In this document: positions 7,854 to 15,256 of the stretch, in pieces
Numbering within the stretch: position 1 is the first letter of the stretch
How the letters are laid out: every line of letters starts with the position of its first letter
Assembly: GCA_002350845.1 (NCBI GenBank)
Contig: DEFL01000064.1
Span: forward strand, 7,847 to 46,537
DNA length: 38,691 bases
Direction: 5' to 3'
Origin: Christensenella sp. UBA2853
GTDB taxonomy: Bacteria; Bacillota; Clostridia; Christensenellales; Aristaeellaceae
Notes under the pieces: generated by a model
The model's database searches: none
What the model was told of the DNA's origin: nothing
Seen by the model: the letters and a program-made list of their open reading frames with translations, nothing else
Program-made: the position numbers and the translations under genes

Positions 7854-8408
7854 ATGAAGAAACTGATCAGCATCGTGCTTGCCATTATGACCCTTGCAGG
7901 ACTTATGATCCCCGTGTTTGCGGGTGCAGAAACCACTGAGAATGTGACCATGTGGGTCAACTGTGCAAACGGCAAAACCCTGAATGTGCGCGACAGCGCA
8001 AACGGCAAAGTCCTCTACCGCCTCGAGTGCGGCACCAAGGTGGAAATTCAGTCCGCCGTGTCTGCACCGGCCGGCTGGGCCTGCATTTCCTGCAAGAACC
8101 ACAAGAACGGCTTCGTGATGACCAAGTTCCTGGTTTCCAAGAAGCCCGGCAAGTATGAAATCACTGAGCGCGACGACAACTTCATCGCCGTGACCCCTTA
8201 CAATGTGGTTGCCCGTGCCCTGAACGCCAATACGGAGCGCAGCGTTGGACTGCGCACTTCCCCTAACAAGACGGCCAAATCCATCCGCCGTCTGGCAGCC
8301 GGTGACGTGCTGCAGGTGGTCGCAAGCGGCCGCACCTGGAGCAAGGTGGTTGATCCTGAGACCGGAAGAACCGGTTATGTTGCGAACGATTATATGGTCA
8401 GACAGTAA
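7854..8408 (+). CDS. secreted double SH3-domain protein, copy 1
   Basis: 184 residues with a classical signal peptide (MKKLISIVLAIMTLAGLM, cleavage likely after VFAGA). Two bacterial SH3-like repeats follow: one around LNVRDSANGKVLYRL (about 30-92) and one around VGLRTSPNKTAKSIRRLA (about 115-183), joined by the conserved linker KPGKYEITERDD. SH3 domains of this type bind cell-wall peptides or glycans in many Firmicutes; no catalytic domain is present, so it is likely a wall-binding or scaffold protein. Two cysteines (CISCK) occur in the first repeat. I use ATG 7854 because aaaggaagg is well placed before it; an earlier in-frame ATG at 7833 overlaps that site. It is nearly identical to copy 2 at 29358 (about 17 changes by eye). 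Confidence 0.88.
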   Translation: MKKLISIVLAIMTLAGLMIPVFAGAETTENVTMWVNCANGKTLNVRDSANGKVLYRLECGTKVEIQSAVSAPAGWACISCKNHKNGFVMTKFLVSKKPGKYEITERDDNFIAVTPYNVVARALNANTERSVGLRTSPNKTAKSIRRLAAGDVLQVVASGRTWSKVVDPETGRTGYVANDYMVRQ

Positions 8409-8425
8409 AAGACCTTTGAAATAAC

Positions 8426-8455
8426 AGAAGCTGTTCCGAAAACGGGACAGCTTCT
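8426..8455 (+). terminator. terminator of SH3 gene 1
   Basis: AGAAGCTGTTCC (8426-8437) pairs with GGGACAGCTTCT (8444-8455), allowing one G-U pair. The core resembles the terminators of the other SH3 copies, which suggests that the duplicated unit runs from promoter to terminator. Confidence 0.7.
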
Positions 8456-8483
8456 TCAGTTTGTGCGCTGCATGGGGGCAATC

Positions 8484-8512
8484 TTGACAGGACCCCGGCA
8501 GCGCAATATGAT
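8484..8512 (+). promoter_or_regulatory. housekeeping-type promoter
   Basis: TTGACA (8484-8489), 17 bases, TATGAT (8507-8512), upstream of the gene at 8554. It is a near-consensus sigma-A promoter, clearly different from the shared CTGCCA motif of the neighbouring gene. Confidence 0.8.
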
Positions 8513-8553
8513 TATTTAAATCATCTGCAAAACATCCTGCGGGAGGAATCCAT

Positions 8554-9240
8554 ATGAAAAAACTGACTGCGCTGATTCTGTCTGTGCTTCTGATATGCTC
8601 TGCTGCGACCGGCCTTGCAGAGGCTGTGTTTACCGTCACTTCCCAGTCGGCCTATGTGTATCCGGAAAAGGATACAGGTGCGTACTTTGCGCGGGTTGAA
8701 AACACGGGAGATACCGGCGCATACTTTGGGGATGGAAAACTGGAACTGTTCAAAGGGGAGAATGAAAAGCTGACGTCGGTCGACTATATCTCATCCAACC
8801 CGTACGGCATCTGGCTTGAGCCGGGCGAATCGACCTATGTCAGTGAGTACCTCTGGGGCAGTGAGCTGCTCCGTGCCACAGTTTCCGATGCAAAGCTCTC
8901 TGTTGCGGCGGGCGAGTATGGATACAGGTACAGGAAGCTGCCTCTGGAAGCGGAAATTGAAATGCCCGACGGCCAGGCATATGAAAACTATGTCAATGTC
9001 ACTTTTACCAATACCACCGATGAGATCATTTACGGAGGCGCGATTGTGTGCGCTCTCCTGGATGCCGAGGGAAAGGTGATTTTTGTATCGACCAACTCCT
9101 ATGATACGATCGGTGTGCATCCGGGCAGCACCATCACGGCGAAATTGTATGTCGATTATGATATGGCACTGTACTTCCAGACAAACAATATTGAACCGGC
9201 CCGTGCGGAAGCCGTCCTTTACTATGACGGTCAGCTGTAA
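8554..9240 (+). CDS. secreted protein of unknown function, immunoglobulin-like folds
   Basis: 228 residues. The signal peptide is residues 1-24 (MKKLTALILSVLLICSAATG, cut near LAEA). The rest reads as two beta-sandwich units of the FxLYD or DUF3426 kind. The first has ARVENTGDTGAYFGDGKLEL and the closing EPGESTYVSEY; the second has VNVTFTNTTDEIIYGGAIVC and PGSTITAKLYV. Such domains compare conserved extracellular strands of the form 'effect of tense or added interaction' and carry no catalytic residues. The ribosome binding site is gggagga before ATG 8554. It has its own sigma-A-type promoter. The protein probably sits outside the membrane; its role is unknown. Confidence 0.75.
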   Translation: MKKLTALILSVLLICSAATGLAEAVFTVTSQSAYVYPEKDTGAYFARVENTGDTGAYFGDGKLELFKGENEKLTSVDYISSNPYGIWLEPGESTYVSEYLWGSELLRATVSDAKLSVAAGEYGYRYRKLPLEAEIEMPDGQAYENYVNVTFTNTTDEIIYGGAIVCALLDAEGKVIFVSTNSYDTIGVHPGSTITAKLYVDYDMALYFQTNNIEPARAEAVLYYDGQL

Positions 9241-9311
9241 TGGATTCTGGGAGAGGAAAACGATCCGGAGGCCGGGGCGGCGGACAGGCTGCTGAAAGAG
9301 AAAAGAGTATG

Positions 9312-9791
9312 GGGCTGTAAAAAATAGCAGCCCAAAATTAGACATCAAAAAGGCAGCCAAGCTGGAAAGCAAGGCTGCTTTTTGGTAGAATGAAATTGAT
9401 GAAAAAACAAATCACCAAGAGCAATTGTACACCAAAACAGCTCAAAATGCCAATCGAAGTTGAAAGACTCATCGATATGGAAGATCCGGTGTACAGCTTC
9501 AGCGAAGTAGTGGATCGTATTGACCTGAGAAAATACTTTGTTGAGAAGGAGAGCAAAGTAGGTCGTCCAAGGTACGATGGTGTGAAAATGCTGAAGATCA
9601 TATTGTTTGCATTTATGGAAAATGGGTACGCGTCAGTGCGCAAAATGAGTAAACTGTGCAAAACAGACATACGATACATGTGGCTGTTGGACGGAATGAA
9701 GGCACCATCATTCATGAAAATCAGCCAGTTTATCCAGGGAGAACTGACAGAAAGCTGTTGTGTTTTGCTGAATTTCATTGCTTTTGCATGA
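9312..9791 (+). mobile_element. truncated IS1182-like transposase remnant
   Basis: The frame at 9390-9791 encodes the N-terminal part of an IS1182-type transposase (DUF772 region): DRIDLRKYFVEKESKVGRPR, then MLKIILFAFMENGYASVRKM and IRYMWLLDGMKAPSF. It ends after 133 residues, in SCCVLLNFIAFA, whereas full transposases run to about 450-550 residues and carry a catalytic DDE domain that is absent here. A possible left end with a small hairpin (GGGCTG 9312-9317, CAGCCC 9328-9333) precedes it, and a second stem-loop lies at about 9350-9378. No matching right end was found. It is an inactive insertion-sequence relic, AT-rich against its surroundings. Confidence 0.8.
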
Positions 9792-9833
9792 AAATAGCCG
9801 TCAGAGGCAATATCACCTCTGACGGCTATTTTT
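9791..9833 (+). terminator. strong bidirectional hairpin terminator
   Basis: A perfect 17-bp stem, 9791-9807 with 9816-9832, an eight-base loop, and T runs on both strands. It lies between the transposase remnant and the convergent gene at 9907-10530. Confidence 0.85.
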
Positions 9834-9906
9834 CAGGAAGATGTTGTTTTACATCCCCTTTTCCCGTGGAATGAAGGATTGTCCAGGGAAATTATGCAAA
9901 ACTCTG

Positions 9907-10530
9907 TCAGCTGTCCGTCCGGATGCTTTCTTCGGGCCGGTCAGCGGCAGGAGAAACGGTTTCGGTCTGCTGCTCCCGGGCGATCTGTGCAATGGCTTCC
10001 ATATGATCCAGAATGTACTGCTGGGCATTGCTGTTATACAGAACGACGGTATAGTAGCCGCGACTTCCCAGGCGGTCGACTGTGGAAATGCCGAGTGCTT
10101 TGCCTTTTTCTGTCGGCATGCGCCTGCTTTTTCCATTCGGGTCGGTCACCTGGACAATGTACCCTTCCTGTTCGAGCAGCGCTGCGATGCTCCTGTAGGT
10201 GAGTTTCTTCATGTCGGGGTTTTCCGCAAGCGCGTTGAGCTGGGTGGTGATCACGCTGAGGGACACGGGCATTTCAGGAAAAAGATAATGGGCAGCCTGC
10301 TCAGGCGTGAGGTGGAAGGGAACGGTCCCGCGCGATGAAGGCTTCTTCAGTCCGCCCTTCTCAATGACCTGACGGAGAATATCCGAGACATAGGACAGGC
10401 AGCGGGAGATGCGCTCCTGACGGACGACATCGGTTTCCGGGAGCGGCTCATCCGAGAGGGGATTGATGCCCCCGGCAAGCTTGTCCAGATAGGTTTTTGC
10501 GTGCACCATGATTTCAAGTTCGGTTGCCAT
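9907..10530 (-). CDS. conserved hypothetical protein, possible winged-helix
   Basis: 207 residues. I choose the ATG at 10530 (ggtgacagga upstream) over the longer open frame reaching 11121, because residues from MATELEIMVHAKTYLDKLAG onward match a soluble protein type common in Clostridia. Residues 1-75 are helical, with SRCLSYVSDILRQVIEKGG. The middle (PFHLTPEQAAHYLFPEMPVS) and C-terminal part (MKKLTYRSIAALLEQEGYI, then TEKGKALGIST) read like a winged-helix module. The protein ends in a charged tail. There is no signal peptide. The function is not known. It is convergent with the transposase relic and divergent from the gene at 10832. Confidence 0.65.
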   Translation of the reverse strand: MATELEIMVHAKTYLDKLAGGINPLSDEPLPETDVVRQERISRCLSYVSDILRQVIEKGGLKKPSSRGTVPFHLTPEQAAHYLFPEMPVSLSVITTQLNALAENPDMKKLTYRSIAALLEQEGYIVQVTDPNGKSRRMPTEKGKALGISTVDRLGSRGYYTVVLYNSNAQQYILDHMEAIAQIAREQQTETVSPAADRPEESIRTDS

Positions 10531-10612
10531 TCCTGTCACCCCGTGATGTATTTTTTGCTGGAAATGATGATAGCACATTGGAAACCGGGCAGCAACAGCA
10601 CAGCAGTGCAAA

Positions 10613-10642
10613 TGGACACCGGCCGCTTCGGCATGGTATAAT
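10613..10642 (+). promoter_or_regulatory. probable promoter of the gene at 10832
   Basis: TGGACA (10613-10618), 18 bases, TATAAT (10637-10642). The untranslated leader would be about 185 bases. I see no clear riboswitch or gene in 10643-10815. Confidence 0.55.
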
Positions 10643-10831
10643 CTGCTCAGAACAGGCAGGATATCAGAGAAGAACAGCGTTTTGTCCCTGGGAAAAAGTG
10701 CCCAGGAGAGGACGGAACAGGTTTCTGAAGCCATCCGCAGTTTTCTCTTCGGCCTCCCGGGGTGCACACGATTCAGATAGAGGAAACAACAGACTGTCCG
10801 TAACAGAGGACGTGAAAAGGAGGAAAAAAGC

Positions 10832-11959
10832 ATGAAAAAGCTGACTGCCATTCTTTTGATCCTGGTACTTCTCCTCAGTGCGCTGAGTGCGTTTGCGGAA
10901 GATGCGGACGACCCTGCGGCGCTCGTGATCGGTGAACATGAGGTCACACGGTCCGAACTGAAAGATGCCCTGACCCTGTACATGTTTGAGGCTGCCCTCT
11001 CCTGTGCAGAGAACGGGTACGGTTTTGATATCGTGGACCGCCTGAACATCGAGGACGAGATGGACAAGCTGGTCTTCGATATGGAAAGATGGTATGTGTC
11101 GGAGGATCTTGCCCGCGGCATGGACCTGTATCCGCTGAGGATGGCAGCTGCGGTCCGGGCGAAGGTTGAGGCGGAAGAACGCTGGACGCATTACCGCGGG
11201 ATAGCATGGAGCGATAACGGCATGGCGTTTCTGCCCGCCGGCGACTATGAGCAGCGTGAGGATGACCCGGAAGGCAATATTACCCGCTATTTTGCCTCTT
11301 TCGGCCTGACAAAGGAAGCGCTTTATCAGAAAGCCGTCTGGGAACAGGCGCATGATGAAGTCAAGAAATCAGTGACTGCGTTCATGGCCGGGCAGTCCGA
11401 AGATGAGATCATCGACTATTTTTCAGACTGGTTCCTGGAAAAAATGGATGAAGTATCGATCCGGGAAGACCAGGACGTGATCGCAGATGTCGTCAATGAG
11501 CTCTGCGAGGATCCCTCGGAATATCAGGAAGGCGATGATTTTGAGTCCTACGAGCGCAGCATTGTGATCGAAGGGGTCTACTATACGCTGGGGGACAGTA
11601 CCATACGGGATCTGGAGAATGAGGGCTGGGACTGGACCCAGGAGAAGGACGGGCGGTTCCGCTTTCAGGTGACAGAGGATGGCAACTGGTTCTACGCCCG
11701 TACGGACAATGGACAGCCGGAGGGGCATCTGATCATGATCGACATGACATCCGCGTATGATATTGCCTATGACTACCTCGGATACGGATTTGACAGGGCC
11801 TTTGATCCGGAAGAGGACGCGGATATCTATCAGCTGATTGAGGATGTCTACAGCGGCGAATACAATGAGGAAGGTGTCCTTCAGGCCAGAACCGAAGTGT
11901 CACCCGGCACGCTGCTCATTGAGCTGGCCGAAAACACGCTCCGGCTGACGCTGGAATGA
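10832..11959 (+). CDS. secreted protein with SurA/PrsA-like N-terminal region
   Basis: 375 residues. The signal peptide MKKLTAILLILVLLLSALSA is followed by an acidic mature protein. Residues about 28-230 resemble the helical chaperone part of SurA or PrsA foldases: VIGEHEVTRSEL opens the domain, and FASFGLTKEALYQKAVWEQA looks like a swapped helix. No peptidyl-prolyl isomerase domain is recognisable. The last 150 residues contain GVYYTLGDSTIRDLENEGW, a beta-rich motif seen in other secreted Clostridia proteins, here possibly duplicated from such a family. The start ATG has aaaggagg eight bases upstream. It could be an extracellular folding helper or an envelope protein of other use. Confidence 0.7.
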   Translation: MKKLTAILLILVLLLSALSAFAEDADDPAALVIGEHEVTRSELKDALTLYMFEAALSCAENGYGFDIVDRLNIEDEMDKLVFDMERWYVSEDLARGMDLYPLRMAAAVRAKVEAEERWTHYRGIAWSDNGMAFLPAGDYEQREDDPEGNITRYFASFGLTKEALYQKAVWEQAHDEVKKSVTAFMAGQSEDEIIDYFSDWFLEKMDEVSIREDQDVIADVVNELCEDPSEYQEGDDFESYERSIVIEGVYYTLGDSTIRDLENEGWDWTQEKDGRFRFQVTEDGNWFYARTDNGQPEGHLIMIDMTSAYDIAYDYLGYGFDRAFDPEEDADIYQLIEDVYSGEYNEEGVLQARTEVSPGTLLIELAENTLRLTLE

Positions 11960-12024
11960 CAGACACAGACGCCATAGTATAAAAAAATCAGCAGATCTGT
12001 ATACGGAAAACGGAGGCAGAACAT

Positions 12025-12519
12025 ATGAATCATCTGTATACCCGGGTGAGCATCCGGAAGTATCAGGACAGACCCGTGGAAAAGGAAAAGACGGAGGCCA
12101 TGCTCCGCGCAGCCATGCAGGCACCCTCTGCCGCGAACCAGCAGCCCTGGGAGTTTTACGTGGTGACCAATAAGGAAAAGCTGAAGGCACTTTCCGGCGT
12201 GAGTCCCTACGCAGGCATGACGAAAAATGCCCCGGCGGCGATTGTCTCGGTCTACAGAAAGGACTGCGCGATCCCCGCCTATGCGCAGATTGATCTGTCC
12301 ATTGCCATGGAAAACCTGTGGCTGGAAACGGATGCGCAGGGGCTTGGCGGCGTGTGGCTGGGCATTGCGCCGCAGGAGGAGCGCATGAAAGCGGTGGAAG
12401 AGATTCTGGACCTCCCGGATACGGTGCGCGCTTTCGCAATCTTCCCTTACGGCTATCCGGCCGAAGAGAGAAAACAGCAGGACCGGTTTGATCCGGAGCG
12501 CATCCATTATGTGGAGTGA
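12025..12519 (+). CDS. nitroreductase-family flavoprotein
   Basis: 164 residues with the FMN-binding nitroreductase pattern: the N-terminal TRVSIRKYQDRPVEKE, the AAMQAPSAANQQPWEF loop that contacts FMN, a central AQIDLSIAMENLWLETDAQG helix and GLGGVWLGIAP. The family reduces nitro compounds, quinones or related substrates with NAD(P)H and works as a homodimer in the cytoplasm. The length is at the short end of the family. Start ATG 12025 follows acggaggc. The acetyltransferase gene follows after 61 bases and may be co-transcribed. The physiological substrate is not evident. Confidence 0.9.
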   Translation: MNHLYTRVSIRKYQDRPVEKEKTEAMLRAAMQAPSAANQQPWEFYVVTNKEKLKALSGVSPYAGMTKNAPAAIVSVYRKDCAIPAYAQIDLSIAMENLWLETDAQGLGGVWLGIAPQEERMKAVEEILDLPDTVRAFAIFPYGYPAEERKQQDRFDPERIHYVE

Positions 12520-12580
12520 ATCAATTCCCGGGCTCCTGTATTGAAACGGTGAAGATATCCTATACAAAGACGGGGACAGC

Positions 12581-13195
12581 ATGACACAGTATGAGCGAAT
12601 GGTCAAAGGACTGATCTATGACCCGGGTGACCGTGAAATCCTGGAAGAACAGCTGACGTATCAGGACGGCCTGTGGGCGTTCAATCAGCTCAGGCCCGGC
12701 GATATTGAAAAGAAACAGGAATACATGCGCACGGTGTTTGCGGAGTGCGGTGAAAACAGCTATATTGAGCTGCCGCTGCGCGCGAACTGGGGCGGACATC
12801 ATCTGCATCTGGGATCGGGCGTGTATATCAATGCCAACCTGACCCTGGTGGATGACGGGCATATTTATGTCGCCGACCGCGTGATGTTCGGCCCGAATGT
12901 GACGATCACCACGGCGAATCATCCGATTGATCCCGAACTCCGTGCGCGGGGCCTGCAGTACAACAAGGATGTCTGGATCGGGGAGAACGCCTGGATTGGC
13001 GCAGGCGTCATTATTCTGCCCGGTGTCCATATCGGGAAAAACACAGTGATCGGTGCAGGCAGCATTGTGACGCGCGACATCCCCGACCATGTGGTTGCCG
13101 TTGGCAACCCGTGCCGGGTGATGCGTGAAGTTTCGGAGAGAGACAGAATCTATTTTAACAGGAATGAAATCATTGACTGGGAAAATCTCGAATAA
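12581..13195 (+). CDS. maltose/galactoside-type O-acetyltransferase (hexapeptide repeat)
   Basis: 204 residues. The N-terminal helical Mac domain (MTQYERMVKGLIYDPGD) is followed by a left-handed beta-helix of hexapeptide repeats, from LGSGVYINANLTLVDDGHI to IGKNTVIGAGSIVTRDIPD. The catalytic histidine is in TTANHPIDP (about residue 115), and the ending AVGNPCRVMREV is typical of Maa/LacA/NodL enzymes. It would transfer acetyl from acetyl-CoA to a sugar hydroxyl in the cytoplasm, as a trimer. It fits the carbohydrate-active genes elsewhere in the window. No strong ribosome binding site is seen (gacggggaca precedes the ATG). Confidence 0.92.
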   Translation: MTQYERMVKGLIYDPGDREILEEQLTYQDGLWAFNQLRPGDIEKKQEYMRTVFAECGENSYIELPLRANWGGHHLHLGSGVYINANLTLVDDGHIYVADRVMFGPNVTITTANHPIDPELRARGLQYNKDVWIGENAWIGAGVIILPGVHIGKNTVIGAGSIVTRDIPDHVVAVGNPCRVMREVSERDRIYFNRNEIIDWENLE

Positions 13196-13278
13196 AGAAA
13201 AGCGCCTGATTTCAGACGCATGCGGCAAAACCCGACGGAGAAAGGATTTCCATTCATAAGGAACTAATCCCTGGGGAT

Positions 13279-13308
13279 ACCGCGTAGTCGATGTGGCTAC
13301 GCGGTTTT
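13279..13308 (+). terminator. terminator after the acetyltransferase gene
   Basis: ACCGCGTAG (13279-13287) and CTACGCGGT (13297-13305) form a perfect 9-bp stem followed by TTTTCC. It marks the boundary of the integrase fragment on the other strand. Confidence 0.75.
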
Positions 13309-13456
13309 CCTTTGCTTTGAGATACTTTTTCAAGTGCTTAACTGTTTCTGGCATCAGGGGGACAATCCGGGTTTTGCCTTCTTTTCCATGAATAATTGCT
13401 GTAGGAGTTTTGTCAATTTTCAGATCACAGAGCCGGAGACTCAATATCCGAAGCAT
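13304..13456 (-). pseudogene. fragment of a tyrosine recombinase (phage-type integrase)
   Basis: About 51 residues in the minus frame match the middle of a tyrosine recombinase: ILSLRLCDLKIDKT, then IIHGKEGKTRIVPLMPETVK, the region around the second catalytic residue (the Lys in the beta-hairpin). The Arg, His and Tyr active-site blocks on either side are missing. The fragment stops at the terminator stem, so it has been cut by rearrangement. It lies in the AT-rich graveyard that also contains the toxin tail. Confidence 0.7.
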
Positions 13457-13502
13457 TTTTATCGAGGGTTAGCATCCATATTCCTGAGTTCTAGCGTATC
13501 AT

Positions 13503-13549
13503 TCTGAGTTTTAGGCAGGTTTGTACTACAAACCTGCCTAAAACTCAGA
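13503..13549. repeat. perfect 23-bp palindrome
   Basis: Arms 13503-13525 and 13527-13549 are exact inverted copies with a single-base centre at 13526. The sequence contains TTTTAGGCAGGTTTGTA. Related shorter pieces (AAAACTCAGAT) recur at 13541 and 13570, and CTGAGTT recurs at 13484. It could be a two-way terminator, a transposon or recombinase end, or a strong cruciform. No gene uses it in an obvious way. No gene is seen between 13457 and 13582. Confidence 0.8.
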
Positions 13550-13582
13550 TTAATAGTACATAAAATTCAAAAACTCAGATGA

Positions 13583-13897
13583 TCATCTCGAATCCAAAAC
13601 TAGTATATAATTACACATTTCTTTGTTTTTCAATGACAAAATGTAAGCGAGCGCTTTTTCGCAACTTGAATGGGTATTCTCCACGGGTGAAAGAGATAAA
13701 TCAATCTCGTAATTCCAGAAGGCATATATGTATTCGTCATTTGTGCTTAATACATCTCCTCCCAGTATTACAAAACTTCCTTCATTAAGAATAAAATTAA
13801 TAGCAGTTAATGCCTCTCTATAGGTCAAGATAATCTCTCCCGTTAATTCTCTCGTTCGCCCAATACCCAACTGCTCATAAAGTATTTTTTCAGTCAC
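13583..13897 (-). CDS. Imm40-like immunity protein
   Basis: 104 residues from GTG 13897, or 107 from ATG 13906. I prefer the GTG because gaggag lies nine bases before it but directly against the ATG. The pattern fits Immunity protein 40: EQLGIGRTRELTGEI at the start, a hydrophobic FVILGGDVLSTNDE block, and FWNYEIDLSLSPVEN. It would be cytoplasmic and neutralise a cognate toxin domain. A toxin C-terminus ends only 12-22 bases upstream in the same direction, which is the usual toxin-immunity order. AT-rich codon use suggests acquired DNA. The family assignment is by pattern memory, so moderate confidence. Confidence 0.65.
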   Translation of the reverse strand: MTEKILYEQLGIGRTRELTGEIILTYREALTAINFILNEGSFVILGGDVLSTNDEYIYAFWNYEIDLSLSPVENTHSSCEKALAYILSLKNKEMCNYILVLDSR

Positions 13898-13918
13898 GAT
13901 TATCATCTCCTCAGCGGC

Positions 13919-14098
13919 TCAATTTCGATTAAAGAAACGATGATTAATCCAGCCGTCCGGGTCAATGATATACTCAAAAACACCTTCATATATCTTACTA
14001 TCTAAACTCATTGAACCCGGCATCCGAACTAGTTTGTATTTTACGCCATTACCGCCTACAATTGGTACAATATCCATTTCTGTGATAGTGTCAAGTTG
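13919..14098 (-). pseudogene. C-terminal tail of a polymorphic toxin
   Basis: A stop-free minus frame from 14098 to the TGA at 13919-13921 encodes about 59 residues, including TEMDIVPIVGGNGVKYKLVR, MPGS and EYIIDPDGWINHRFFNRN. This type of ending, a short beta-rich domain with INHRF, is familiar from C-termini of large secreted or phage-borne toxins that are paired with an immunity gene. A TAA directly precedes it, so the rest of the toxin is gone and the fragment cannot be expressed as a normal protein. It sits directly upstream of the Imm40-like gene. The toxin class is not identified. Confidence 0.55.
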
Positions 14099-14352
14099 TT
14101 ATGGAGAAATCAGCCAATCAGTTCGGAAAGAGAGCGCATACTACCCATTGACTTGCGAATGATATAGGTGGCGTCGACTTTACCATAAGAATGGTTCTCA
14201 CGGGGACAAAAATCACAATTGTGGAAGGTCTGTCGGGTTTTGCTGTGGAGAGCAGGCACTGAGGGTGGTCCGCACGTTATGCAGCCGAATTGTATCAAAT
14301 GTGTATAATTGGTATTTCATATAGTGACAAATGGAAACATACACCACAAAAT

Positions 14353-14367
14353 TGAAAACGGTTTTCA
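14353..14367 (+). promoter_or_regulatory. 7-1-7 palindrome, likely Fur/Zur-family operator
   Basis: TGAAAAC at 14353-14359, G, and GTTTTCA at 14361-14367 make a perfect 7-1-7 inverted repeat, the format bound by Fur, Zur and PerR. A TATAAT at 14304-14309 lies upstream. The site is 17 bases before the Fur-type start codon at 14384, consistent with autoregulation. The stretch 14099-14303 holds no gene I can support. Confidence 0.6.
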
Positions 14368-14383
14368 TTTTGAGGGGAAGGGG

Positions 14384-14600
14384 ATGGATGCTGTGTCGGA
14401 GAGGACAGGCTATCGGACAAAAGCACAGGAAGAAATCCTGGCCTATCTGAAATCCACACCCGGCGTTCATCACACCGCACTTGAAATCAGGGAACACTTT
14501 ACACAGTCAGGTTCTGCTCACCGGCCATCTGACCGTGGACGCGCAGAATCCGGAGAGACCCTGCTATTTTACAGACGCAGTCATTGAATGGGAAAAGTGA
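14384..14600 (+). pseudogene. Fur-family regulator fragment fused to a lipoprotein tail
   Basis: From ATG 14384 (ggggaagggg upstream), the frame encodes the Fur N-terminal helix region TGYRTKAQEEILAYLKSTPG, HHTALEIREHF, then TQSG. The expected winged-helix continuation (IGxxTVYR) and the metal-binding dimer domain are missing. From 14511 the neighbouring frame encodes LLTGHLTVDAQNPERPCYFT then DAVIEWEK and a stop at 14598-14600. That matches the C-terminal strand pattern of the lipoprotein encoded next (VVTGRLESYL, HLVDSEVKW). A deletion therefore seems to have joined a Fur-type gene to the end of a related lipoprotein gene. A working repressor is unlikely. Confidence 0.7.
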
Positions 14601-14611
14601 TGTGTGTTGCA

Positions 14612-15068
14612 ATGAAAAAATGGATCCTGTTGATGCTTCTCTGCCTGATGGCGCTTATGCTGGCCGGCTGCGCGGCATCCAGCGCGGACGGCGCCGCGGC
14701 CGCTGCGACCGGAGGAGCCGCTGGTGCCGGACCTGGACCTCTCAAAACTCAGCGGAACCGTCGTGTATTCCCAGGTCTACAATATGATGGCAGAACCGGA
14801 TGCCTATCTCGGGCAGGTTATCAAAATGGCCGGCTATTACAGCGCGTATGAGGACAAGGAACGCGGCGTTGTCTACCATGCCTGCGTGATCCCGGATGCC
14901 ACCGCCTGCTGTGCCCAGGGTATTGAATTCATCTGGAATGGCGAACACAGCTGGCCGGCAGATTATCCGGATGAGGGAACCGACATTGTAGTGACCGGCC
15001 GTCTGGAATCATATCTCGAGGACGGGTATATGTATCTGCACCTGGTGGATTCGGAAGTCAAATGGTAA
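14612..15068 (+). CDS. lipoprotein with apparent frameshift
   Basis: The first part, from ATG 14612, encodes a lipoprotein signal MKKWILLMLLCLMALMLAGC with the lipobox LAGC and an Ala/Gly-rich linker. Around 14690-14715 the coding sense moves by +1: the body continues in another frame as EEPLVPDLDLSKLSGTVVYS through YLHLVDSEVKW, stop at 15066-15068. A stand-alone start is possible at GTG 14724, but it would lack the export signal. The shift lies in a very GC-rich run, so a sequencing error, a real inactivating indel or programmed frameshifting are all possible. The body is beta-rich, OB-fold-like, about 110 residues. It follows a Fur-type fragment and a 7-1-7 operator, which suggests a metal-regulated envelope protein. 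Confidence 0.65.
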
Positions 15069-15256
15069 ACAGCCTGTGCATGGGCACAGGGCGTTGCGCG
15101 GACGGCGCGGAGTCCCGATGGGGAATCTGCTCCGGTCCGCTTTTTCTTTTTGCGGAAAAGGCGGAGGCCATCGCATCAGACAGGAGAAAAGGATTCCGGG
15201 GCGAATTGAATCAGGACGGGAAATCGAATGGGAACAGCAGAAAGCAGAGGCAGATC

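Noticed and set aside
7602..8639. 345-residue minus-strand open frame opposite SH3 gene 1 (and similar ones opposite 29358, 31013 and 37971)
   Set aside because: The plus-strand genes have signal peptides, ribosome binding sites and terminators. The repeated antisense frames mirror the duplicated genes and are shadows.
9390..9791. Active insertion sequence
   Set aside because: The transposase stops after about 133 residues without a DDE domain, and no right inverted end was found.
13492..13500. CGTATCATT near the palindrome, and TTGTATCAAAT at about 14290, as further motif copies
   Set aside because: Neither has the first block at the 15-base distance, and neither precedes an intact secreted-protein gene.
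13503..13549. CRISPR repeat or array
   Set aside because: Only one long palindrome is present, without regularly spaced repeats or spacers and without cas genes.
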